Assembly: GCA_958510825.1 (NCBI GenBank)
Contig: OY294045.1
Location: 94,548,988 to 94,612,987, forward strand
Direction of reading: 5' to 3'
DNA length: 64,000 bases
Source of the DNA: Brachypterus glaber
Lineage: Eukaryota > Arthropoda > Insecta > Coleoptera > Kateretidae
Shown here: in pieces, positions 34,190 to 46,183 of the stretch
Position numbering within the stretch: the first letter of the stretch is position 1
Layout: each line of letters begins with the position of its first letter
Position numbers and translations under genes: made by a program
The notes under the pieces: generated by a model
Seen by the model: the letters and a program-made list of their open reading frames with translations, nothing else
Database searches by the model: none
What the model was told of the DNA's origin: nothing

Positions 34190-36690
34190 AATAGTCTAAG
34201 AGCTGGTGACCAATTTCATTTCATTATTTGCTCCCAGCTGTATTTTATATACAGAGCGATCCAAAAGTCACCCCCCCCCCCTTCTTAACTTTTGAACCAG
34301 TTGAGATATCGACTTCAAATTTGGAACTTTAAATAAGACAACTTAAACTATCTTTTAGCATATATTTAATACTTTCAGCTCTTAAAATGTGGGCAGTGGG
34401 GCATGGGGGCACATTTTTTTAAATGGAAAGGGGGGTCGTGTAATACATCATTTTAAAGCTTATAAAATTCTCCATTTAACTCCATATTTTTAAATTAAAA
34501 AAAAAATTGGGTTTAAAATGGGGAGGAAAATGGGTATTAATGTCAAAATTCCTCTAAAAAAAAACAAATAATTTTTAAAAGATGCCTAATTCATCATAAA
34601 AAAATGTTAATTATACTTTTAAACTAATTATAGTTGACATAAATAATAATTTATAACAAAAAACTTAAAAAATCGAATGTTTTAGCACAAAAAATTGAAA
34701 AATCAAAACCTTAAAAAACATTTTTAAAAATTTTAAAAATATTAGTTTAAATAGAGAATTTTATAAGCTTTAAAATGATGTATCACACGACCCCTCTTTC
34801 CATTTAAAAAAAAGTCCCCCCATGCCCCCTGCCCACATTTTAAGAGCTGAAAATATCAAATGTATGCTAAAAGATAGTTTAAGTTGTCTTATTTAAGTGT
34901 TCTAAATTTGAAGTCGATATCTCAACTCGTTCAAAAGTTAAAAGGGGGGGGGGTGACTTTTGGACCGCACTGTATGTCTCAAAGTACATTCAAATTAAGC
35001 TACTTGCGAATTGCCAGGTCCTGAATCGGGTTCCTTTGAATGCTAGAAGCCCCGAAAAATATATTTTTAACTTACCGACTCAAACAAATTAAATTTATTA
35101 CATTTAGATTAGTCTATTTTCAGAGTTTTACACAATTATTCACTAGGCTAAGAGTTAAAAAAAGACTTTAAAAACTTTATCTGACATATGTCAACACTAA
35201 AAAATATCTTTAATTTTCATTTAGTCAAAATGTCATTTCATAAATTCTCAATTCTTTAAAAAATTAGGTATCACATATCTTAAAGGCACTTTTTAAAGAC
35301 TGTTCTTACCCCTTGGCCCCAGAATTATTGTGTATAACTATGAAAATAGCCTAATCTGAATGTATTAAATGAAATGTATGTGACTCGGCAAGTTTAAAAT
35401 ATAATAAATTAAATAGATTTATGTTGTTTTCTTTAATCGGGAATGGTTTATAATCTTTTTGCTGGTAGTAAGTTATCTTGTTTTGGTTTAACATTTGCAA
35501 TAGGTTTGTTTTGTTTCTCGAGAATCGCAGTTCTAATAGTCTAAGAGCTGGTGACCATTTTTATTTTATTATTTGCTCCCAACTGTATTTTATATATGTC
35601 CTAAAGTACATTCAAATTAAGCTACTTGCAAATCGCCAGGTCCTGGATCGGTTTTCTTCGGATGCTAGAAGCCTCGAAAAGGTGGTGAAATGTTGTCCCC
35701 GAAAAATACATTTTTAACTTATCGAGTCAAACAAATGACATTTATTACATTTGGATTAGTCTATTTTCACAGTTTTACACAATTATACACTAGGCTAAGA
35801 GTTAAAAAAAAGACTTTAAAAACTTTATCTGACATATGTCAACGCTAAAAACTCTCTTTAGTTTTCATTTAATCAAAATGTCATTTCATAAATTCTCATT
35901 TCTTAAAAAAATTAGGTATCAAATATTTTAAAGGCACTTTTTAAAGAATGTTCTCACCCCTTGGCCCCAGAATTATTGTGTATGAAAATAGCTTAATCTG
36001 AATGTATTAAATGAAATGTATATGACGGCAAGTTAAAAATATAATAAATTAAATAGATTTATGTTGTTTTCTTTAATCGTGAAAGTTTTATAATCTTTTT
36101 GCTGGTAGTAAGTTATCTTGTTTTGGTTTAACATTTGCAATAGGTTTGTTTTGTTTCTCGAGAATCGCATTTATAATAGTCTAAGAGCTGGTGACCATTT
36201 TTGTTTTATTATTTGCTTCCAGCTGTATTTTATATATGTCTTAAAATACATTCAAATTAAGCTACTTGCAAATCGCCAGGTCCCGGATCGGGTTCCTTTG
36301 GATGCTAGAAGCCTCGAAAAGGTGGTGAAATGGGTTCCCCGAAAAATAAATTTTTTACCTTATCGAGTCAAACAAATGACATTTATTACATTTAGATTAG
36401 TCTATTTTCACAGTTTTACACAATTATTCAATAGGCTAAGAGTTAAAAAAAGACTTTAAAAACTTTATCTGACATATTTAAACACTAAAAACTGTCTTTA
36501 ATTTTCATTTAATCAAAATGTCATTTCAGAAATTCTCATTTATTTAAAAAGTTAGGTATCACATATTTTAAAGGCACTTTTTAATGACTGTTCTCAACCC
36601 TTGGCCCCAGAATTATTGTGTATAACTATGAAAATAGCCTAATCTGAATGTATTAAATGAAATGTATATGACTCGGCAAGTTAAAAATAG
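34190..36690. repeat. Tandem repeat, three units of ~640 bp
   Basis: The units share AGTCTAAGAGCTGGTGACC, TACATTCAAATTAAGCTACT and CGCCAGGTCC. They lie at about 34190-35468 (enlarged by a 721-bp MITE), 35469-36108 and 36109-36690. Short frames starting at 35478 and 36118 are the same non-conserved translation of the repeat. Confidence 0.88.
34252..34972. mobile_element. Mariner-type MITE inserted in the 640-bp repeat
   Basis: The ends CAGAGCGATCCAAAAGTCAC and CAGTGCGGTCCAAAAGTCAC (right end read inverted) are flanked by TA. The uninterrupted sister units read TTTTATATATGTC, which shows that one TA was duplicated. Most of its 721 bp is palindromic, including the GGGGCATGGGGG block. The TA target and CAG ends point to Tc1/mariner mobilisation. 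Non-coding. Confidence 0.85.
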
Positions 36691-36764
36691 ATTTTTTGAT
36701 ACCTCATTACCATAGCTTTTGGACCTTCAAGCAGCCAAAGAAACCGGATTCGGAGTCTAGCAAT

Positions 36765-36862
36765 TTGAAAATAGCTTAATCTGAATGTACTTTAAGACAT
36801 ATATAAAATATAGCCAGGAGCAAATAATGAAATAAAAATGGTCACCAGCACTCCGACTATAA
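36765..36862 (-). repeat. Inverted fragment of the 640-bp tandem unit
   Basis: The reverse complement of part of the unit (GGTGACCATTTTTATT...TATATATGTC...ACATTCAGATTAAGCTA) lies about 75 bp after the third unit. Confidence 0.8.
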
Positions 36863-37292
36863 AAAATATTTCCGGTACCGGTTTAGTTACCGGTTATCGG
36901 TACCAGAATTTGTAAAATTAAATTTTTAAAGTAAAGTTACATTTTTGCTTTAACTTTGCAATTTAAAACTACAAATTTTGGTCCAATTTCCTATCGTAAT
37001 TTTAAAACAAGCCGTGAAAATATGTAATGCTACGCATTCCATTATATACTATTCACAGTAAATGGTATAAATGTATAATTTTCACAAAAAATAATTAAAA
37101 CAATTTAAAAAATATACATTTTTTTTTAAGATCTTTTTTTAAAAAACGAAAAATTTTTGATTGACTTTTTGCCTGGAATTTGTCTCACCAAAAAACTTCT
37201 TAAATCTCGAACACTAAAACTTTTTTCGCATACTAGTTGCATAATATACTATTTTCTATTTTGCGACTCTTATAAGCTCAAAATCACACGCA

Positions 37293-37620
37293 TTTTGCGT
37301 GTTCTTATAGGCCCATAAGAGGTCTCTACTTTTTTTCTTTTGGGTTGGCAACGGACAAAAGCCTATCTCTTGACGTTTGCCGTGCAATTGTGAACGTCGG
37401 TTTAAAGTTTAATTTTCTAAAAAATTTTGTGTTTAAGTTATGTTTTACCGTGTTAAAATTGTGGCTTGGTTACTTGCAGTGGAAAAGAGAATAAATGACT
37501 ATAAAATATGGCGAAAACTGTAATGCCAATTCGAAACAAAAATCCCTAAATCAGTCATCAATTTAAATATAAGTTTTTTAAAATTTCAGAGCAAAATAGA
37601 AAAAATTGTATAAAGCACTC
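37293..37620 (+). repeat. Dispersed repeat C, copy 2
   Basis: Same orientation as 29018-29385, starting GCGTGTTCTTATAGG, with scattered substitutions and a ~40-bp internal gap. Confidence 0.75.
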
Positions 37621-37621
37621 G

Positions 37622-37740
37622 TTTCATAACACGTTTTTAGCGCACTAGTACTTTAGAAAACTCACCGCAAGCGGCTCGTTTTCTAAACTTGTACTCGTGC
37701 GCTAAAAACGTATGTTATGAAATTTGTACTTTAATATACT
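37622..37740. mobile_element. Small palindromic MITE
   Basis: CATAACACGTTTTTAGCGCA and TGCGCTAAAAACGTATGTTA are inverted around a centre CACCGCAAGCGGCTCG. About 115 bp, non-coding. Confidence 0.6.
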
Positions 37741-37756
37741 ATTTTTCACTACTAGC

Positions 37757-39605
37757 TTTATAAAATAAATAAATAAATAAATAAATTCTTTATTGGTCCA
37801 TTATGCTATTTTACAATAGATTGGATACGTCCTAAAAAAATAAATTAAGCATGTACCTATATCTGTAGATACAAATTCTGAAAAAAAATTAAAAATAAAG
37901 AAAAAAAAAAACAGATTGTATCATAAATATAGGAGTACTTGTACAAATTGTATAGTAAATAAATTAGATAAAAAGAATAAATAAATAAACTAGTTATACA
38001 AATAAATAAATAAATATATACAAAAAATATTGATGATTAAAACAAAATAATTTTAAAGCAAAAAACAAAAAACAAAAAAAAAAACAGTGATAGTTAAAAT
38101 TGAGACAAATTACATACATTTTAAAAAATCAGTAAACTCCTGTAATGAATAAAAACAATTATCAGTAAGAACTTTCTTAATTTTGCTTTTGAACACAGAC
38201 AACTTTGCGCATTTTTTTAGCTCTTCAGGTAGCTTATTAAAGTAATAAGGGCCAGCATAATATACCGACTTCTTTTGAAACTCAAGTCTAGGTTTGGGGA
38301 GAAGCAGAAGTTCTTTATTTCTAGTCGAGTAATTATGATTGCTACTTAATGTTTTTGATTCATTCCTTTTTGTAAAAATAAAAGATAAAAGTTTAAATAA
38401 ATATAAGGACGTCACAGTTAAAATTTTATTGCATTTAAAAATGTTGCGGCAAGTATATTTAAATCAAAAATCAGTCTCAATATTCTTTTTTGTATCACAG
38501 ATAGTCTATCCATATTCGCACTTTGACCCCATACTAGTATACCGTATGACAAAACTGAATGCACGTTTGCGAAATACACTGACAGTAGCTGAGTTTTGCC
38601 TACAGATTTTTTTAGCGAATATAACATATAAAATGCTTTATTTCATTTTGAGGCAATGTAATCTATGTGCAGATCCCAAGACAAATTTTTATCTAGCATA
38701 ATTCCCAAAAATTTTGTGCTATCAGATGTTGGTATATCTAAGTTATTAAATTGAAATATTTGTTGCTCAACATTTTTTCTCTTGGTGCCAAAGTTTAAAA
38801 TTACGGTTTTATTTAAATTAATAATTAGTTTGTTTTTGTCACACCACTGTTTGAAACTATCCAAAATTATATTTACGAGTCTTCTTAAATGTAACAAGTC
38901 TTTATGAGAAATGAGAATGGTTGTGTCATCAGCATACATGAATAACAGACCTTCTGTTATATAATCTGGAAGGTCGTTTATAAACAATAAAAATAAAAGA
39001 GGACCTAGAACACTGCCCTGAGGGGTGCCTATGTTGGAATTAAATTTGGAAGAAAAGTAATTTTGTATTTTAACTAAAAATGTTCTATTTGTCAAAAAAG
39101 AGAGTAACCATTTATTTATTTTTCCACGTAGACCAAGTTTAAACATTTTTTTGATAAAAAATTTGGATCCAGGGTATCAAATGCCCTTGTTAGATTCAAG
39201 AGTAACGCGATTACATGTTCATTTTTATCAATTTTGTCATGAACTGCTTGACATAATTCTACTGTTGCGGTTTCAGTGGACAAATTATTTCTGAAACCAT
39301 GTTGACAATTTGTTAAAAGTTTGTTTTTATTTAAAAAGTACATAATTTTATTATGCATTATTTTTTCAAAAATTTTTGAAAATATACTTAATAGGGAAAC
39401 CGGCCTATAATTTTCAACATCTGTTGCCTTACCCTTTTTATAGATAGGAACAACTACTGATGTTTTTAAAAGTTCCGGAAAAATTCCCTGTTTGACAGAT
39501 ATGTTAACCATTTCAGCCAATTGGGGTGCTAGTTCACGTTTGCAGTGTTTAATTAGTGAGACTGGAACTTCATCAAACCCTGTTGATTTTTTTACCGGAA
39601 CATAC
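37757..39605 (-). pseudogene. 5'-truncated, degenerate LINE (non-LTR retrotransposon)
   Basis: Reading down the minus strand from 39605: reverse-transcriptase motifs KKSTGFDEVPVSLI, YKKGKATDVENYRPVSLLSI, HGFRNNLSTETAT, a motif A that reads LLNLTRAFDT, GTPQGSVLGPLLFLLFINDL, MYADDTTIL and KFLGIMLDKNLSW. A C-terminal segment (PKPRLEFQKKSVYYAGPYYFNKLP) is typical of CR1/Jockey-group LINEs. Frame breaks fall near 39146, 38640 and 38417. The first catalytic Asp (LDLT in active relatives) is Asn. The N-terminal endonuclease is missing. The 3' end carries AATAAA and a (TTTA)n tail at 37757-37785. Exact clade uncertain. Confidence 0.92.
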
Positions 39606-40740
39606 TATTATTTATCATGTTTTCAGACTGTAAAATCAATTTTCTTCACCTATAGCAATAATAATTTTTTTCTCTCCTAGTAGGAGTAAATTTTATAAAC
39701 AATTGATTTCTGTCACTTTAGATGTTTCATTTCTTTGTGCAATTATTACTAATTAAACCCAAGAAAATAGCTTTAAATAACTTTTTATTTATTAAATATA
39801 ATTAATTATAATACAATCAATAATTAGCTAAAAAATTAATTTTTAAACGTCAGTTCAAAGTATTTATTTGAGCAAATGTCATTGATCAATATAAGTTCTG
39901 TTAATAATTTATTTTATTATTTGAATAAAAACAGTTAAATATTGCTAGTAGTGAAAAAATTAATATACAAACTACTGTAGAGAAGACTATTATAGCCTCG
40001 CACTCTTAAAAAATGTCTTCTCTACCTTGGTATATAATTACTATTATTACTAATACTGTACAGCCCTATTTGCATAGCCTGCAAGGATCTGACAAATCCC
40101 AAAATAAACCCGAAGATATTGAAGTTTCTATAAGAGAGCTAGTGATCTGATATTATGTTACATAATTTCTGTATGCTAAGCTTTTTACTAATAATTTCAA
40201 AGAAAAAATACTGAGAAGCTTTAAATTATCTTAGAAAATACCAACAATATCTACGTCAACAATTTTGCACTACAAAAACGTATCGCTTAGACTATATTTG
40301 CAATATTCTACAGGCCGCAGGATTTTCATGCAAATTTAATTGCATAACTTTTCCACTATTTACATTTAGCGATTAAAGGGGCCTTTGCGAATAAATAGGG
40401 GGGGGGGCGATTTTCGTGGAACGTTTCCTTATCGCAGTTCTAAAACAAAAAGTCAACAAACATTAAATATTCAAATAAACCCAGTAAAAACATACGCGAG
40501 ACTAAACAAGGAATATTGACTTACGATATTAAATTTTACTTTGCGACATTTTGCTGCTTTAATGTTCGCTACAAAGCATAAATATATCTAATTTTTCATT
40601 TATTTTTGCTATATGGTAGTCTTGCTTTTAAGAACACAATTAAAAATACAGTCTAATTTAATAGTTTTTCTTAATATAATTTTAATTTATTTCATATTTT
40701 ACCATTTTATACCTGTTTTTATATTTAACTATTATTATTT
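39606..40740. other. AT-rich stretch, no gene seen
   Basis: I see no coding region and no clear terminal repeats. A G9 run with GCGATTTTCGTGG lies near 40398. Confidence 0.45.
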
Positions 40741-40746
40741 TTATTA

Positions 40747-40800
40747 AACATTGCTCTGAAAAAGCCCCAACAGTAAGGGGGAAACGTTGGTCGTATAATA
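40747..40800 (+). ncRNA. Hammerhead-like motif, locus 5 (candidate)
   Basis: CUGAAAA (40756-40762; G8 is A), an extra AG, stem CCCC/GGGG with an 8-nt loop, then GAA, ACGU and U (40788). Stem I is short and has G-U pairs (GCU with GGU). Confidence 0.35.
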
Positions 40801-40984
40801 TTTGTGTATTTTTAATTGTGTTCTTAAAAGCAAGACTCCCAAATAATATATATAATAAAGAAAAAGAAAACAAATTTAAATATTTGTATGTAAATACCAT
40901 GTAGGTTGCCAAACGTCGAATGTAATTTTCTGGTTTGTAATAAAACTCGGATTTTTTTTTTGGCAGGTTTTAATGCGTCACTTT

Positions 40985-41035
40985 ATTTTATCGCTAACGT
41001 TTCTCCTCTCTTTGGGGGCTTTATCAAAGCTAAAA
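40985..41035 (-). ncRNA. Hammerhead-like motif, locus 6 left arm
   Basis: Inverted counterpart of 41147-41198. The minus strand contains UUGAUAAAGCCCCC, then AGAGAGGAGAAACGUUAGCG, with a slightly weaker stem II than the right arm. Confidence 0.33.
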
Positions 41036-41146
41036 GATAACAACTATTTTTAATAATAATAATAATAATAAAGTCCAATACAGTCAAGAAAATGTTTTGT
41101 TATATATTATCATTATTATTATTATTATTATTAACAATAGTTGTTA

Positions 41147-41198
41147 TTTTTTAGCTTTGATAAAGCCCCCAAAGAGGGGAGAAACGTTAGCGATAAAA
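41147..41198 (+). ncRNA. Hammerhead-like motif, locus 6 right arm
   Basis: UUGAUAA (41157-41163), an extra AG, stem CCCC/GGGG (41166-41169 with 41176-41179), A, GAA, ACGU (41184-41187), U. Stem I is the longest of the set: UUUUUUAGCU (41147-41156) with AGCGAUAAAA (41189-41198), about 8 of 10 positions paired. Confidence 0.38.
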
Positions 41199-41454
41199 TA
41201 AAGTGACGCATTAAAACCTTTCAAAAAATCCGAATTTTATTACAAACCAGAAATCTAATTTAACTAAAATTATAATAATTATTTAAATTTCAGTTTATAA
41301 ATATATAAATTAGTTGCTAATTTAAAAGCAGTGATTTTTCTCGGTCAGTTGAGATATCTCACATGTTTCCTAGGATCCTGTAGTTTACTCTATATTTAGT
41401 TAATTTTATTTCTAAACCTAAAATTCGTTTTTTTTTTGAACGAGTGGCTAATAT

Positions 41455-41700
41455 GAATGGCCGCCATTAACCGAATTCTTTACTTCAGGGGGTTCAAATT
41501 TGTCACACTAGGTGGTGCGATTTAGTAACTTTATAGGGAATTTTCATCTTAGGATTGGCCAATGTGCTTTCAGAGACCAACTTATCTCTGGTGCTTAAAG
41601 TACCATGCATAAAAATCCCTATAAAGTTACCAAATCGCACCACCTAGTGTCAAAAATTTGAACCCCCTAAAGTAAAGAATGCGTTTAATGGCTGACAACT
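41455..41700. mobile_element. ~245-bp foldback MITE
   Basis: GAATGGCCGCCATTAA, GGGGGTTCAAATTTG, CTAGGTGGTGCGATTTAGTAA and its inverse CGCACCACCTAGTG, TTTGAACCCCC, TTTAATGGC form a near-perfect palindrome. Non-coding. Confidence 0.7.
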
Positions 41701-41825
41701 TAGTGTCACTACTTATTTGTATTGGAATCCTGTTCCACCACTCCTCTAGTTCATTGTAACAAAATAAAAGTCCATCAACTCCATCTTTCAACAAACTTGC
41801 ATAACGCTAAAACAGCATCGTGTTA

Positions 41826-42548
41826 GGGGCTGTCCATATATTACGTAACGCAATTTTTCAAAAAAAAGACCCCCTCCCCCCCCCCCCCCTATGTAATAAA
41901 CTGTCACATTTACCAACACCCCCCTCCCCCCTGTGTAACGCTTAACAATATAAAAATTTGTATTTTTTTTCTAACATATCTTGATACAGAATTACGCATA
42001 ATGCAAGACGGTAAAAAGACAGTGTAAAAATGATACATATTTATTATACTAATACATATAGCACTTAATGTACTTAAACGAAAAAATCACTCAATCTTTA
42101 AAAAAATATTTATAATCAATATCACACAGGGAAAAAATACTAGGTACCTCTTTTTACACTGAGTGTCACATATAACACGTATATTGTTTATGCACAGGTA
42201 CACAAAATAGTACACACATTGGTGTTCTGTGAGTACAAATTCCGCACGAAAATGTATCATCGCCGATGATTCATCGGCAAGATCACGCAAGAACAGGGCC
42301 GTAAGATTTTTTTTTAATATATGCAGAGTTTCGTCAATTTTTGTGTGAAAAGGGGAATTTTGGGCCACTAAATAGTAATTTATGTTGAAATAAAAATACA
42401 TCTGCCAAGCTTAGGAAATAAATATTAAATTTATTAAATTGCGTTACGTAACGTTTACCTAGACCCCCCCTCCCCACTGTCACAAACTGTAACAATTTCT
42501 CTGACCCCCTCCCCCCCTAGGCGCGTTACGTAATATATGGACAGCCCC
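41826..42548. mobile_element. PIF/Harbinger-like MITE, 723 bp
   Basis: The ends GGGGCTGTCCATATATTACG and the inverse CGTAATATATGGACAGCCCC are flanked by TTA on both sides (41823-41825, 42549-42551). 3-bp TWA duplications and G-rich ends are typical of PIF/Harbinger. C-rich tracts follow each end. A 104-codon minus-strand frame in the interior (42087-42401) has no recognised domain. Confidence 0.8.
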
Positions 42549-42744
42549 TTACCTAATTAGCTTTTGTAGGTACTGCCAAAGTTAAGAGGAGCAGAACAAC
42601 CTAAAAGCTTTTCACTGCAAAGTCTCAAGATTTGTTCCATTGAGTTTATGAGGTCATAATAATTTTGAAACACAGGCAATGAAAACATTAGTAAGTCAGA
42701 AAATCTAGATACAAATAAATAATGGTTGTCGGCTAAAAATCCTT

Positions 42745-43067
42745 TTGGTTAAAACAAAGAACTTTTACCTCAAGAAGTTATTTCAGACCAATGTTTATGA
42801 AGGTGTCATCTTTTTGTTTGTTTGTTTACATAGAAGTACGCGATACTGCTTCTGATGTAAACATAAGTACCGCTAGTTTTAACCTTCTGGTGACCAGAGC
42901 GATGTTGCGTAATTTTCACTTTATCATTATGATAAATCTTTATACCTACATTAAAGTTTAAACAAACCATATTTCCATTAGTATTTATTTATTAGCACTT
43001 TAATAAAAACATATTCTGAACATATTATTTATGAATAAAATTGAGGTTATGTATTGCTTGACAAAGG
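42745..43067 (-). repeat. Dispersed repeat D, copy 2
   Basis: The reverse complement of 31131-31455, ending at GCTTGACAAAG. No TCCTTC array follows here. Confidence 0.8.
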
Positions 43068-44240
43068 TTACGGCATTAGACTGTGAGTTTACACATTCTT
43101 TGTCTCTCTTTACGCGTACTAAGTGTAAACAATAGTCACTCCCCACCAGCCCCTCACCGTAGTTGGTTCACGCTTCAAACAAAGCATACTGTAGATTTCA
43201 TCATGTTCATTCTTGAGATAAAAGTTCTTTGGGTTAAAACCTTTTTAGATGCTCTTCATTTGTAACCGATGTTAACTAACTCGTTCTGACCGATTCAGAC
43301 AAATGCAAAACAATTTAGATGCAAGTCCATTTAGATATCGTAGTGCCTAATTATATGTTTTGAAGTCACGCATTCTCAACGTCTGTAGCGTGTTACCAAC
43401 TGACTAATGGCCGTTCAATTGTGCCAACTTATCATTAAACGAACACCTTGTTGAGACTCGCGATTTTTACCCCTTTGTTGTTATCGAAAACGCTTTACAT
43501 CACGGACTAAGAAAGAAACAAAGAAGAAAAAGAAATAAAGTGAAATATCTTCTAGAAAGAAGGATATCTTTTTAAATGAGAGTTTTGGGCTACATGAGAA
43601 AAAAATGTTTTTGTTTAAAAAAGTGCAAAATGATGAAAAGAAATGATAAAAAACAGTGTATCAAGTTTATTTTTTAATGAAAAACAAAATGAAAAAAAAA
43701 ATTAAAAACTCTTCAGGAATTATTTGTTATCGTAAACCCGACAACACTGCATTATTCTTGAGCTAAATGTGACTTTTTATCATACTGAAAAAAAGTAATA
43801 TTTTTTGTTTATCTAAAAACCAACATAATAACATTGATGTAGAATGTATAATAAAAACACTGTACAATATGTATTAATTAAATATATTTAAGTTAAAAGT
43901 TTATGTGTATCTTTTTCATAATCTAGTTTTAAATCATACCATGGAAATAAACTTATTTAACATGTTGAAAACCACCTTAAATTACTTGTCTGGGGCAATA
44001 CTGTCTCATGGAACTTCATGCTTTGAGTTATCGTTGAAGCTGCTGGTTTGCTTACAATGTTATTATAGTATAAATACCTCAAAAATAACTCCATAATCGT
44101 ACTAAAAGTTCAGAAACTAGTCCCAACAGTCCAGTCTAATTATACATTGAGTTACAGCATGTTAAATCCGTAAAAACTAATAAAACACAACAAAAATATT
44201 TTAATTTTATTTTCAAGAGCAGTGAACACAACACAGACCC
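43068..44240. other. No gene seen
   Basis: AT-rich, with a purine-rich patch near 43510-43560 (AAGAAAGAAACAAAGAAGAA). Short frames here show no conserved features. Confidence 0.4.
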
Positions 44241-44275
44241 TTTCCTTTGGCCCCACTGTGGTAGTCAATAGTCGA

Positions 44276-44403
44276 TTTTTTGTGGAGCAGCTGTTACTAA
44301 CCAAGTTAGGGGAATATGTATTTCTATCTTTTTTTAACTCATCAATTAAACAGAGAAAGAGATACATACAGGTTAACCGGCGTTACCACAAAAAATTGAC
44401 TAA
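44276..44403 (+). repeat. Repeat related to 2716-2850
   Basis: It shares GTTACTAACCAAGTTAGG, TTTTTAACTCATCAA and CAGAGAAAGAG with the element near the tRNA gene. Confidence 0.7.
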
Positions 44404-44619
44404 TGTGCAAAGTTATTTTTATTTTGACGACATGACACTTGACACTTGAAGTTTCGTTAGGTGCAATGTTGCCCAATCTTGCACTGACATCTCAAAATTC
44501 TTTTTTAAAATAATTAATTAAAGTATGTTCCGGGATATAAAAAAGGGCTGAAATTAATGTATGTGCATGTAAAGTCTTATAGTTGCAGGCGATTTAGCCC
44601 AAAATACGATACCCTCCTT

Positions 44620-44905
44620 TATCTAATTAGAGGTCAGTTATACAAAGCCAAAAAAGTAAACTTTTTTGGATTCATCTGAGTACAAATTAAAATCTGTGTA
44701 GTTATAAGCGATTTTAAAAAGCATGTAATTAAAACCAAGACACAACTAATATTTTTCTCGGCGCCTGAAATCGTAACCGAACTACAAAAAAATGACATTT
44801 AATGGCATTTAGGTATAACCCACACTCTAGCCCACGATTTAAAGTTGTTCTCAGGTGATCTCGGAAAAGTTTACTTTTTTGGGCTCGTATAATCGACCTC
44901 TAATC
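44620..44905. mobile_element. ~285-bp TIR element
   Basis: TTAGAGGTCAGTTATACAAA and AAAAGTAAACTTTTTTGG at the left are inverted at the right (AAAGTTTACTTTTTTGGGCT, CGACCTCTAA). Non-coding. Confidence 0.65.
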
Positions 44906-45152
44906 TAATTAAAAACCTTAATGAAGTCGAAAACAAAGCTTTGAACTGGTTTAACCAATATTAAAATCAAAATATTCGATCTCCTAGCTCAAATTGGTAG
45001 TACATGATTTGCTTCTATTTTAAATGGAAGAACCTAACTTAAAAATAAATGTGTATATACTGCTTGCATTTGAAATTATTCACTGACCCAAAAGTCACAA
45101 AGGTATATTTTTGATAAGATGATCTCTTCGGATTCTATAATATATCTTTTTA

Positions 45153-45514
45153 CCCAGACAGCACGTAATAACTATTGATATACTTTCTGGATAGAGACTA
45201 TATCCAGAAGATAGCCTGGGTTGCCATTGGATATCCCCTGGACATCCAAATGTCTGCCTATATCCAGGATATCCATCATAACATACCCTAAAGTATGTCC
45301 ACTGGATATCCATTAGATATCCAGTGAATATACTTTAGGGAGATTAAAAAATAGATGTCCACTGGATATCTCTTGGATATCCAGTGGATATCCTGGATAT
45401 AGGCGGACATTTGGATGTCCATGGGATATCTAATGGCAATCCATCCACTGCATATACTCTACATTCAGAAAGTATATCCTCTGGATATCTAATAGTTATT
45501 ATGTGGTGTCTGGG
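45153..45514. mobile_element. MITE family C (CCCAGACA ends), GGATATCC word array
   Basis: CCCAGACAGCACGTAATAAC and, inverted, CCCAGACACCACATAATAAC are flanked by TA; 362 bp. The interior is almost wholly made of GGATATCC, CCAGTGGATATC and CTGGATAT words, so it can fold on itself in many ways. Minus-strand frames give Tyr/Pro/Gly/Asp-rich peptides of the repeat and are not genes. Confidence 0.82.
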
Positions 45515-46183
45515 TATATATAAAAAAAATATATGCCCGAAGGCCATTTAACGTAATAAAGTCAAAAATTAATTCGTGGAATAATGAACAAATTTAAACG
45601 TTGCTTGAAAGCTAGTTGCAAAGCTTGTATCTCACTGACACAGCCACAGTATTGGTGAAGACTGTGGACCTCCAACCTCTGTGATCCTGTTGTCGGATAG
45701 AAGCTTTGTGCTCTCTTTCAACCATTGTTTTCATTGTTTTTATTTGTACGACACACTACTAAAAAGTTAACTTTTATTTCGTTTTTAGTCGTGGCTTTAA
45801 ATTGGCTACTTAACGTCAAGAATAAGACGAGAATAAATCCAAGATGAAGGATTTTTGATGGTAATTTAATCATGGTCTGTCATGCGGTCTATAATTTTCT
45901 GAATGTGATGCCGATGTATACTTTTTGCTTTTGCTTTATTAAATATCCACTTTTAAATTATAGTTATAGGTAAATAGTTAATAATATACTTTTAACTACT
46001 TAAATATTTTTTATGTCTAACTATTTTGAAAGGAATGCAATTTCTATGGATGGATATTAATAAAGGTAAATTGAATGTATTAAACTAATTTATTTGTTAT
46101 TTAATTTTCCTTATGATAAAACTAAAATATGTCTGGATATAGGCAATTTTTGTATACTGGGGTTTTTTATGGGAGGCTCTGTA

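Larger units (their letters stand above)
40930..41255. mobile_element. Foldback MITE with a hammerhead-like motif in each arm
   Basis: ~130-bp arms (TCTGGTTTGTAATAAAA, TTTTAATGCGTCACTTTATT, CTTTATCAAAGCTAAAAGAT) are inverted around a (TAA)n/(ATT)n centre. The right-arm motif is at 41147-41198 and the left-arm motif on the minus strand at about 40985-41035. Non-coding. Confidence 0.8.

Noticed and set aside
42087..42401. 104-codon minus-strand frame in the Harbinger-like MITE
   Set aside because: No recognisable transposase or other domain; no sign of conservation in the window.
45095..45547. Tyr/Gly/Asp/Pro-rich frames
   Set aside because: Translations of the GGATATCC word array.
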